Program-made: the position numbers and the translations under genes
Notes under the pieces: generated by a model
What the model was told of the DNA's origin: nothing
The model's database searches: none
What the model saw: the letters and a program-made list of their open reading frames with translations, nothing else
In this document: in pieces, positions 10,173 through 17,072 of the stretch
Position numbering within the stretch: position 1 is the stretch's first letter
Layout: every line of letters starts with the position of its first letter
Assembly: GCA_900498245.1 (NCBI GenBank)
Contig: LS998015.1
Location: forward strand, 1,390,405 to 1,430,317
DNA from: Candidatus Zixiibacteriota bacterium
GTDB lineage: Bacteria > Zixibacteria > MSB-5A5 > GN15 > PGXB01
DNA length: 39,913 nucleotides
Reading direction: 5' to 3'

Positions 10173-10354
10173 TCATGGGGAGTGCGGGATAATGTCAAGC
10201 CACAGACGGGCCCGGCTCACAATCTTGCATAAGTCATGTCTATCAAAAACCAATTGCCATAAAACACGCTTTATCTTAAATTAAAGTATAGAATTTTCCA
10301 GTTTGTCAGACGACATTCAGATCATTTGTTCTGTAAGGCGTAATGAGGTAATGT

Positions 10355-11443
10355 ATGTATTGTAGACAACGGCTCGTTTCTGTTGCGGCCTGCCTGTTGA
10401 TATCGGCGGGTCTTTTTATTTCCGGTTGTTCGGATGATGATAAACCGACCGCCCCGGCCCGAAGCTGGTCCTGGGTGTCGCTCGGGAGCGGCACGAATGG
10501 TCTTATTATGGCGCTTACTGTATATGACGGCAAATTGATTGCCGGCGGAGGATTTGATACCGCGGGCGGGGTCGCGGCCAAATATATTGCCGCCTGGGAC
10601 GGTTCCACCTGGACACCGCTCGGGACCGGTATGAATAGTTATGTCGCGGCACTTACGACATATAACGGCAAGCTGATCGCGGGGGGCTATTTTAATGTTG
10701 CGGGAGGAGTCTCCGCCAATTACATCGCCGCCTGGAATGGCTCGTCATGGGAACCGCTCGGGAGCGGCGCGAATGATATAATCTATGCCCTCACCGTCTC
10801 GGAGGGCGCATTGATCGCCGGAGGATCGTTCACAACCGCCGGCGGCGGGAACGCCCGGCATATTGCCTCTTACAACGGCTCAGCCTGGTCGGCTCTCGGC
10901 AAGGGAACGGAGAACTATGTGCGGAGTCTCGTTGATTATGGTCCCAATCTTATCGCGGGGGGCAATTTTGACTCCGCGGGCACGGTTCTGGCCTATGGCC
11001 TCGCGGCCTGGGATGGGTATAACTGGTCTAATGTCGGTCCCGGAATGGGTGAGTACAGTAGTGTTAGTGCGCTTATTGTAAATGGCGATTCCTTAGTCGT
11101 GGGGGGCGATTTTTACTACGCCGGTGGAGTGCTGGCCCAGGGGATCGCGCTCTGGTACGGCTCTCACTGGGGAGCGATCGGGACGGATATGAAAGGCGGG
11201 GTACGCACGATCACTTTCTATAACGGCAAAGTAATCATCGGCGGTAGTCTGTACACTACGGCGCCGAGCGGTGCACCGAGTGTCGCTTCGTGGGATGGTT
11301 CCACCTGGACTTTTATGGGAACCGGAATGGATGATGAAGTCAGAGCGGCCATCGTCTTTGGCGACAAGCTGATTGTCGCCGGGCAATTCACGACCGCTGG
11401 AGGAGTGGCCGTCAATCATATCGCAGCGTGGGAATATAAATAA
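10355..11443 (+). CDS. Lipoprotein with Gly-rich beta-propeller-like repeats
   Basis: The 362-aa protein starts at ATG 10355, with GAGGT five bases upstream. The signal peptide ends at lipobox ISGC (Cys25), followed by an acidic linker. The rest is about eight repeats of roughly 40 residues built on LGSG...V.AL..Y.GKLIAGG.F..AGG...IAAWDGS.W. This pattern is seen in large secreted propeller proteins of environmental bacteria and resembles Rax2/kelch-like blades. Binding partner and function are unknown. The coding repeats are still similar at DNA level, which suggests recent blade duplication. Confidence 0.85.
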   Translation: MYCRQRLVSVAACLLISAGLFISGCSDDDKPTAPARSWSWVSLGSGTNGLIMALTVYDGKLIAGGGFDTAGGVAAKYIAAWDGSTWTPLGTGMNSYVAALTTYNGKLIAGGYFNVAGGVSANYIAAWNGSSWEPLGSGANDIIYALTVSEGALIAGGSFTTAGGGNARHIASYNGSAWSALGKGTENYVRSLVDYGPNLIAGGNFDSAGTVLAYGLAAWDGYNWSNVGPGMGEYSSVSALIVNGDSLVVGGDFYYAGGVLAQGIALWYGSHWGAIGTDMKGGVRTITFYNGKVIIGGSLYTTAPSGAPSVASWDGSTWTFMGTGMDDEVRAAIVFGDKLIVAGQFTTAGGVAVNHIAAWEYK

Positions 11444-11914
11444 ATCATAATTTTCTAAAGCTGGTAACATTCAACGGTAGGACAAGCATTCCTGCTTGTC
11501 CCTTCGACCGATTCCAAAGTTGCACGGGGTCTTGCCGAAGACTCTTGTCCGAGGTGTGATCCCGCGCCATATGCACGGTGCAATTTCGGTATCAATTTGG
11601 TGTGACTCGGTTCGGGGGGCCAATAGGTACAGAGAAGTTTATAATTATGTCCATATATTATCAAATGCCGATCGATTTTTGCGCCCGCCAATTAGCGCCT
11701 GAATTTGCGCCAAAACATTCCCGTAATCTCCACATATTCATTCGGTTGAATGAAAAGATGCAAAAAATGGGGCCCCCTTTTGTATCAGAAAAGCGAAGCC
11801 AAATATCCACCATCCCCATATTGCCCATCGCCTTGCATCGAAAATCAATCGGCTTCGATTTATTCCATATATTGTGGTGCAAGGGGTTGCGGCCAAGAAA
11901 AAGGGGCGGACACA
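11444..11914. other. Intergenic stretch with one palindrome
   Basis: A 9-bp stem GGACAAGCA / TGCTTGTCC with a TTCC loop lies at 11480-11501. Outer CGGT/ACCG (11475-11478, 11507-11510) also pair. There is no T-run after it, so it looks more like a dispersed palindrome than a terminator. An open frame running from 11578 into pldA on the opposite strand is a shadow. Nothing else is recognised. Confidence 0.5.
11475..11510. repeat. Palindromic element GGACAAGCA-TTCC-TGCTTGTCC
   Basis: A perfect 9-bp stem with tetraloop, nested in a second short pairing. It differs in sequence from the AGGTC-type elements and may belong to another family. It lies 32 bases after the stop of the propeller lipoprotein. 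Confidence 0.5.
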
Positions 11915-11950
11915 TAAAAAGAAAGGGCCGGATACCCGCTGGTTCCGGCC
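11915..11950 (-). terminator. Intrinsic terminator after pldA
   Basis: On the minus strand GGCCGGA and TCCGGCC form a 7-bp stem, followed by CCTTTCTTTTTA. It lies 24 bases beyond the pldA stop. Confidence 0.75.
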
Positions 11951-11973
11951 TTCACAAAATTATAGAAGAGACA

Positions 11974-12771
11974 TTAATGCGAGAACATGACGCCGAGGCC
12001 GATTCGGGTCAAGGGGCGGTTGTAATCGACCAGAGATTCGCCATAGCCGTTCCATACACGCACTATGAAATAGCTGATTTCACTTTTCGGGATCGGGACA
12101 CTGTAACTCATTATTATTTCGCCCCGTCCTTTGCCGGGATTGCCGCGAAGCATCACGTGCGCCACATGGCGCCAGGGAAAGCGGTAGAAGATCTGCAGGT
12201 CGGCATAGCCGAGAAAATCGGTGATATCGGGATTGTCATCGCCGAGCGCATCAAGCGGATTTTTCTTTTGATCTTCCGGGAAGCGGTACCGTACCTTCAG
12301 ATGCAATAGGAAATTATTGCGGGAGTAATACGGGGAGAAATACAGTAAGTTCCAACTGCGCGAAATCGGCGGCCGCTGACCATTGGATTCGTGCTCAAAG
12401 CCGATATCGGCCCCGAGGAAGGCCGAGGGGAGAGCGATATGCTTGGTGCGATAGAAAAGTTCGGGATTATAATTGGTCTCCCGAAACGGGGCGGAGTTAT
12501 TGTGGTCATACGCCTGCCAGAAGGAAATTTGCGTATAGGCGAAGTAAATCCGGGTGTCGAACAATTGGTGTTTGGCGCTGATCTGGAAAACGGCCTCGGT
12601 TTGGGAACCGTCGTACTCCTCGCATAGCGTGACCGGGAGCATGAACATCTCTTTATGCAAAGAGAGGCCGGGGGCGCTTCGGACCATTTGAAAACTCTCG
12701 ACCGGCGATTCGGCGCAAAGCGGCGCCGTGATAAGGAGCGCCGCCAGAAGGACTCGTAAATTGATAGACAT
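11974..12771 (-). CDS. pldA: Outer-membrane phospholipase A (OMPLA)
   Basis: Calcium-dependent outer-membrane phospholipase that hydrolyses misplaced phospholipids in the outer leaflet. The 265-aa protein has an N-terminal signal peptide ending near AESPV. Family landmarks are all present: YTQISFWQAY, FRETNYNPELF, GFEHESNGQ containing the catalytic His and Ser, SRSWN with the catalytic Asn, DDNPDITDFLGYADL, and the C-terminal GYGESLVDYN followed by R-GLGVMF. The length is near that of the E. coli enzyme. It is followed by its own terminator. The barrel-protein gene at 12793 lies directly upstream with a 21-base gap, so the two are probably co-transcribed. Confidence 0.95.
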   Translation of the reverse strand: MSINLRVLLAALLITAPLCAESPVESFQMVRSAPGLSLHKEMFMLPVTLCEEYDGSQTEAVFQISAKHQLFDTRIYFAYTQISFWQAYDHNNSAPFRETNYNPELFYRTKHIALPSAFLGADIGFEHESNGQRPPISRSWNLLYFSPYYSRNNFLLHLKVRYRFPEDQKKNPLDALGDDNPDITDFLGYADLQIFYRFPWRHVAHVMLRGNPGKGRGEIIMSYSVPIPKSEISYFIVRVWNGYGESLVDYNRPLTRIGLGVMFSH

Positions 12772-12792
12772 ATATGTTATGCAGCCGGCAGT

Positions 12793-13761
12793 TTAGAAAT
12801 TCCAAACGAAATCGATGTACGGCAGCCAGTCTGTTTCATCTTCATTATCGCTTTTGTTATCCAGAGAAAAGGCTCCGCCGACGTCGATTGTCATAAATTC
12901 GCCCATGAGCCGGAGGCCGCCGATTCCGAGCACCCCGCTGTCGGCATCGCCGGGGATAAACCAGCATTCGCCGACCAGAGAAGCGCGCCGTCCCATGCGG
13001 TACTCGCCGCCGAACATGGCGGCCGGTTTATCGGCGATTTTATCGTTGGTGAAAGCGAAACCCAGGGCGCCGGTTACGCTTTGATCGTCGGTGCCATAGG
13101 TCACGTCGCTGAGTCCGAAATAGAAGGTCTTATCCCATAGCCGAAAGATGGTCAGGTTAATCGCCAGATCGAGATTTTTCCCGGTACTTATGCGGTATTT
13201 GGGCATAATATAGTACATCTGATTGTCAGCATCGGGGATGACCGAACCGCCACCGGATATCATGAAATTATCAGTGATACCGAACGCCAGGCCGGGGAAG
13301 AAGATCCACAGGTCATAGAAATATCCTTTGCCGGCCTTCAGGGTGCGGGCGGTCGGGCCGATGAGAAGGCGGGTCCGGTTGGCGTTGGGGTACCATTTGG
13401 GCGTCGGCTTTTCAAGTTCGGCCGCACTTTCTTCGGGCGGTTCGGTCTTTTTGATTTCCTTGGTTTCCTTTGTCTCCACCGGCGCCTTTACTTCTTTTTT
13501 CTCCGTCTCCTCTTTTATAGATTTAATTTTGCTGACGGCAATGGTCATTTCGCCCAAATCGGTCTGAAATTTGATTTGGTCGGCGCGGATTTCGGTGATT
13601 TTGCCGACCAACGTGGAGCCATCCTCAAGAATGATTATCTGCTTAACTCCTTCACCGGGGATCTGGAGCGTGCCGGTATAGGCAAGGGCACTGCCCGAGA
13701 TGAACATAATCAATGCGGCCAGAGCCACAAGTTCGAGGGATAGTCTGAAGAATTCGCGCAT
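12793..13761 (-). CDS. Predicted outer-membrane beta-barrel protein with N-terminal SH3/Sm-like segment
   Basis: The 322-aa protein starts at ATG 13761, with AAGGAGA six bases upstream. A signal peptide (about 1-30) ends at SALA-YTG. Next is a small all-beta segment (IIILEDGSTLVGKITEIRAD, FQTDLGEMTIAVSKIKSI) of the kind that reports stress or contains a short SH3-like fold. It is followed by a Lys/Glu/Pro-rich linker, then about 200 residues of alternating strands ending in Phe (IDFVWNF), as in outer-membrane barrels. No specific family is recognised. It is followed by pldA. Confidence 0.7.
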   Translation of the reverse strand: MREFFRLSLELVALAALIMFISGSALAYTGTLQIPGEGVKQIIILEDGSTLVGKITEIRADQIKFQTDLGEMTIAVSKIKSIKEETEKKEVKAPVETKETKEIKKTEPPEESAAELEKPTPKWYPNANRTRLLIGPTARTLKAGKGYFYDLWIFFPGLAFGITDNFMISGGGSVIPDADNQMYYIMPKYRISTGKNLDLAINLTIFRLWDKTFYFGLSDVTYGTDDQSVTGALGFAFTNDKIADKPAAMFGGEYRMGRRASLVGECWFIPGDADSGVLGIGGLRLMGEFMTIDVGGAFSLDNKSDNEDETDWLPYIDFVWNF

Positions 13762-14186
13762 ACAATGTCTCCTTCCTTTACACGCCCGCAGGTCCGGCAA
13801 ATCGACTCTCCGGTCCCGGTATGGTTGTGACGCCACAGGATTAGCGCCGAATAATATTCAATTCACTTTAATTGCAGCTTTAGTAAATCCGGGCTTCAAA
13901 ATCGCCGCAGGCATCCGGAAAGAGACAAAAGCAATTTGATTTGAAGGTGGGCAGTGATTCGGGGAACTTGAAAAAAGCAAGGAAATTGTCAGGGGGCGGA
14001 AGGGATCGCTTACCATAGGATATTTTATTCTCCCACAAGGTGCCTTAAATATTTTCCCGAACATTGGATAATCTGACTGAAATTAAATTCATGAAAAGAG
14101 ATTGTCAAGTCAATTTTCCTCGACATCAATGCATAACAGATTAAAGAAGCAGAATTATTTCGCTATCCACACGGGGGGTATTTGCC
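13762..14186. other. Intergenic gap between divergent genes
   Basis: About 425 bases separate the minus-strand barrel gene from the plus-strand membrane protein. Apart from the promoter beginning at 14187, I see no gene, repeat or RNA. Confidence 0.5.
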
Positions 14187-14216
14187 TTGACAAAGCGGTG
14201 GAATTTTTCTTAAAAT
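14187..14216 (+). promoter_or_regulatory. Strong predicted sigma70-type promoter
   Basis: A perfect TTGACA (14187-14192) and TAAAAT (14211-14216) are 18 bases apart. The gene starts at 14263, giving a leader of about 40 bases. Confidence 0.65.
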
Positions 14217-14262
14217 CATAAAGAGGCAAATCGCGACACAATCGAAAGGATGTCGGTCGAAG

Positions 14263-14922
14263 ATGCGCGGGGAAGACAGCCGTCATATCAACAAATTGGT
14301 TTACCTGTTTTTCTTCGGGGCGGCGATGGGGTTTCTGGAGGCCGCGGTGGTGGTCTATCTTCGGGCGTTGTACTATCCTGAAGGATTTTCATTTCCGCTG
14401 AGGGGAATGCCGTCGAAAATAATAACGTTCGAAATATTCCGCGAACTGGCCACAATAATAATGCTATACACCGCGGCGGCAATTGCGACCCGCCGTTTCT
14501 GGGAGCGGTTCGGATATTTTCTCTTCGTTTTCGGCCTCTGGGATATTTTTTATTATATCTGGCTGAAGGCGACTTTAGGATGGCCGCAGTCGATTTTTGA
14601 TTGGGATATTCTTTTTCTGATACCGGTACCCTGGATCGGTCCGGTGATAGCGCCGGTTTTGATAGCGATACTGATGACAATTGTCGGGGCGCTTATTTCG
14701 TCACTTTACCGGCGAGGTTTTCGGCTTCGAACCACTTTATATTCGCGGCTATTGGGGGGAGCGGCAACAATCGCTATTCTCTATACATTTATGCGGGATT
14801 CGGGTGCGGCCCTTTATCAGAAGATGCCGCAACCGTTTCTTTATTGGGTGTTTCTCCCGGCATATTTGCTCTACATAATCGTTTTTTATTACACATATCG
14901 CAGGTCCAGACGGCATGTCTAA
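14263..14922 (+). CDS. Uncharacterised integral membrane protein
   Basis: The 219-aa protein has about six hydrophobic helices and a very basic C-terminus (YRRSRRHV). A central run (GLWDIFYYIWLKATLGWP...WDILFLIPVPWIGPVIAP) is rich in Trp and Pro between helices 3 and 4. I have seen this in an uncharacterised membrane family of many bacteria. No cofactor motif is present. AAAGGA lies 13 bases before the ATG, a weak site. It is 220 bases upstream of the giant cytochromes, but CRP-like sites between them suggest separate control. Function unknown. Confidence 0.75.
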   Translation: MRGEDSRHINKLVYLFFFGAAMGFLEAAVVVYLRALYYPEGFSFPLRGMPSKIITFEIFRELATIIMLYTAAAIATRRFWERFGYFLFVFGLWDIFYYIWLKATLGWPQSIFDWDILFLIPVPWIGPVIAPVLIAILMTIVGALISSLYRRGFRLRTTLYSRLLGGAATIAILYTFMRDSGAALYQKMPQPFLYWVFLPAYLLYIIVFYYTYRRSRRHV

Positions 14923-14977
14923 GGGACAAATATGTCGGCTATCATCTTAGAGGAAAAAAGGGGCAAAAATGTGGGTA

Positions 14978-14995
14978 AAGTGAATATTTTCACTT
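14978..14995. promoter_or_regulatory. CRP/FNR-family-type palindrome, site 1
   Basis: AAGTGAA-TATT-TTCACTT is a perfect 7+7 palindrome, matching the AGTGA-N6-TCACT form of CRP-family sites. It lies 148 bases before the 11-heme cytochrome gene and shares the 3' half TTCACTTGC with site 2. Confidence 0.45.
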
Positions 14996-15074
14996 GCCAG
15001 GGTGGAGGGGTCGATATATATTGGCGATAAAATAGGATAATATTGATATGAATTATCCATATGATTAGGTTGGC

Positions 15075-15093
15075 TTGTGAAACTATTCACTTG
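15075..15093. promoter_or_regulatory. CRP/FNR-family-type palindrome, site 2
   Basis: TTGTGAAACTATTCACTTG holds TGTGA-N6-TCACT, nine of ten bases of the CRP consensus TGTGA-N6-TCACA. Its centre is 97 bases from the centre of site 1 and about 60 bases from the cytochrome start. Confidence 0.5.
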
Positions 15094-15142
15094 CAGAACA
15101 ACAAGATAGAGTCGTTTGCAAAAATAAGGATTTACATGATTT

Positions 15143-17044
15143 ATGGGTAACAGGCAAATTTGGGGTAGAATAATTCTCGCGGGGATGATAATTCTGGCCG
15201 CCGGATCAAACCTTCTCGGTCAGGAAGCGATCAGTAACAGTGATTGCATGAATTGCCATGATGTGGCGGGCGGTGAAATCGGAAAGACGATTGACAGCTC
15301 ACTGGCAATGTCATCGCACAGCGGGATGAGTTGCACCGATTGCCACAGTTCCATCAAATCGCTTCCTCATGATGAAAAAGTCGCCCCGGTGGATTGCGGC
15401 ATTTGCCACACGACGGAATCGGAGCAGTATAAATGGCACGGACGCCTGCAGTATCCGGGCGGTTCCGATATCCCGGATTGCGCCGATTGCCACGGCAAGC
15501 ATGACATTCTGCCGGTGACCAATAAGGACTCGCGAATAAATCCGATAAACCTGCCGATGACTTGCGGGCGGTGCCACAGCGATCTTAATCTGGTAAAGAA
15601 GCACGATATTCTAATCGGGAACGCCGTTTCGGTTTACGAAAGCAGCGTACACGGCAAAGCGGCGCTGGGCGGAGTATATACGGCGGCGACCTGTAATGAC
15701 TGTCATTCGACGGCGGGAACGGCACATAAAATTCTTTCGCCGGGCGATCCGGAATCGTCGATTAACCATTTTAATATTCCCCGGACCTGCGGCAAGTGTC
15801 ATCGCAATGTCGAGAATGACTACTGGGAAGGAATTCATGGAAAACTGGTGGCGCGGGGAGAGACCGATGCGCCGGTTTGCACCAACTGCCACGGCGAGCA
15901 CGGTATCATTGCGCCGAGCGACCCCCGATCTCCGGTCAGTCCGGCCCGTATTGCGGAAGCGACCTGTTCTCCCTGTCATGAATCGGCGTATCTTAATGAA
16001 AAGTATGGCATCCCCGGCGGGCGCTTGAAATCGTTTGTCGACAGCTATCACGGATTAAAAAGCAAGGCGGGAGACGTGACTGTGGCCAACTGCTCATCGT
16101 GCCATGGCGCCCATAGAATACTACCCCATAGCGATCCGACCTCTTCAATCTTCCCGGCAAATTTGAGGAAGACCTGCGGCCAGTGCCACCCGGGGATATC
16201 GGCCGAGATGGCCAAAACCCCGATTCATAGTACGCCCGGCATATCGCAAACGCCGCTGGCGCGGACGATAGGGAAAATTTATATAGTTGTCATTATACTA
16301 ATTATCGGCCTGATGCTGGTTCACTGGCTCATTGACCTGCGCAAACAGATCAAAAACATAAGTCTGAAAGAACAGATCAAGCGGATGACCTATAATGAAG
16401 TCTGGCAACATACATTCCTTATGGTAACATTTATTACCCTTGTGATTACCGGCTTCGCCCTGAGATATTCGGAGTCGTGGTGGGTGCAAATAATGTTCGG
16501 TTGGGAAGGAGGGTTCCCGGTCAGGGGTATTGTTCACCGGACGGCGGCGGTGCTTTTCATCCTCACCAGTCTCTGGCACCTGTTCTATCTGACCACGCCT
16601 CGGGGCCGCCAATTCCTGAAGGATATCTTTCCCAATAAGAAGGATTTTGGCGAATTTATCCAAATGATTAAGTATAACCTCGGCTTCAAGGTTACCAAGC
16701 CGGCGTTTGGGCGATTCAGCTATATCGAAAAAGCAGAGTACTGGGCGCTGGTCTGGGGGACGGGCGTAATGATACTTAGCGGCCTGTTTCTCTGGTTCGA
16801 CAATCTGGCAGTGGCCTGGTTTCCCAAGGGATTTCTCGATGTGATGCTTGTCATGCATTTTTACGAGGCCTGGCTGGCATTTTTGGCGATACTCATCTGG
16901 CACATGTATTCAACCGTATTCAGCCCCAATGTCTATCCGATGAACCCGTCATGGTACACCGGGAAAATGCCGAAGGAATGGTATGAACATGAGCATCCGG
17001 ATGACCCGGCCCTGAAGGAAAAAGAAGAGACAGTCGAGGAATAG
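15143..17044 (+). CDS. Eleven-heme cytochrome c fused to b-type membrane domain (CbcL-like)
   Basis: Likely an inner-membrane quinol oxidoreductase passing electrons to periplasmic carriers. Residues 1-26 are a signal peptide. The periplasmic part (about 35-360) carries 11 CXXCH motifs (first CMNCH, last CGQCH), many followed by spaced HG or SVHG segments that supply distal His ligands. The C-terminal part has about five hydrophobic helices with His residues suited to b hemes (WQHTFLMVTFITLVITGFAL, GIVHRTAAVLFILTSLWHLFYL, MLVMHFYEAWLAFLAILIWHMY), resembling formate dehydrogenase gamma/HydC domains. The architecture matches Geobacter CbcL (9 c hemes plus HydC-like b). It forms an operon with 17073 (28-base gap). 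Confidence 0.9.
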   Translation: MGNRQIWGRIILAGMIILAAGSNLLGQEAISNSDCMNCHDVAGGEIGKTIDSSLAMSSHSGMSCTDCHSSIKSLPHDEKVAPVDCGICHTTESEQYKWHGRLQYPGGSDIPDCADCHGKHDILPVTNKDSRINPINLPMTCGRCHSDLNLVKKHDILIGNAVSVYESSVHGKAALGGVYTAATCNDCHSTAGTAHKILSPGDPESSINHFNIPRTCGKCHRNVENDYWEGIHGKLVARGETDAPVCTNCHGEHGIIAPSDPRSPVSPARIAEATCSPCHESAYLNEKYGIPGGRLKSFVDSYHGLKSKAGDVTVANCSSCHGAHRILPHSDPTSSIFPANLRKTCGQCHPGISAEMAKTPIHSTPGISQTPLARTIGKIYIVVIILIIGLMLVHWLIDLRKQIKNISLKEQIKRMTYNEVWQHTFLMVTFITLVITGFALRYSESWWVQIMFGWEGGFPVRGIVHRTAAVLFILTSLWHLFYLTTPRGRQFLKDIFPNKKDFGEFIQMIKYNLGFKVTKPAFGRFSYIEKAEYWALVWGTGVMILSGLFLWFDNLAVAWFPKGFLDVMLVMHFYEAWLAFLAILIWHMYSTVFSPNVYPMNPSWYTGKMPKEWYEHEHPDDPALKEKEETVEE

Positions 17045-17072
17045 AGACCCCAATTTGCGGCGGAAAGAAACA

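Larger units (their letters stand above)
9750..10354. other. Repeat-rich intergenic region
   Basis: No intact gene is seen in about 600 bases. The region holds two repeat copies (9763-9791, 9817-9867), a 51-bp element with 9-bp inverted ends (10029-10079), a purL 3' remnant (10088-10132), a further stem-loop (10145-10172), and the leader of the lipoprotein gene at 10355. Confidence 0.6.

Noticed and set aside
10345-11443. CRISPR-like regular spacing of repeats
   Set aside because: The repeats are translated propeller blades inside an intact gene, not short direct repeats with unique spacers.
11578-12309. Long plus-strand open frame across the pldA 3' half and upstream gap
   Set aside because: It is antisense to pldA, whose family motifs are unmistakable, and its translation has no family character.
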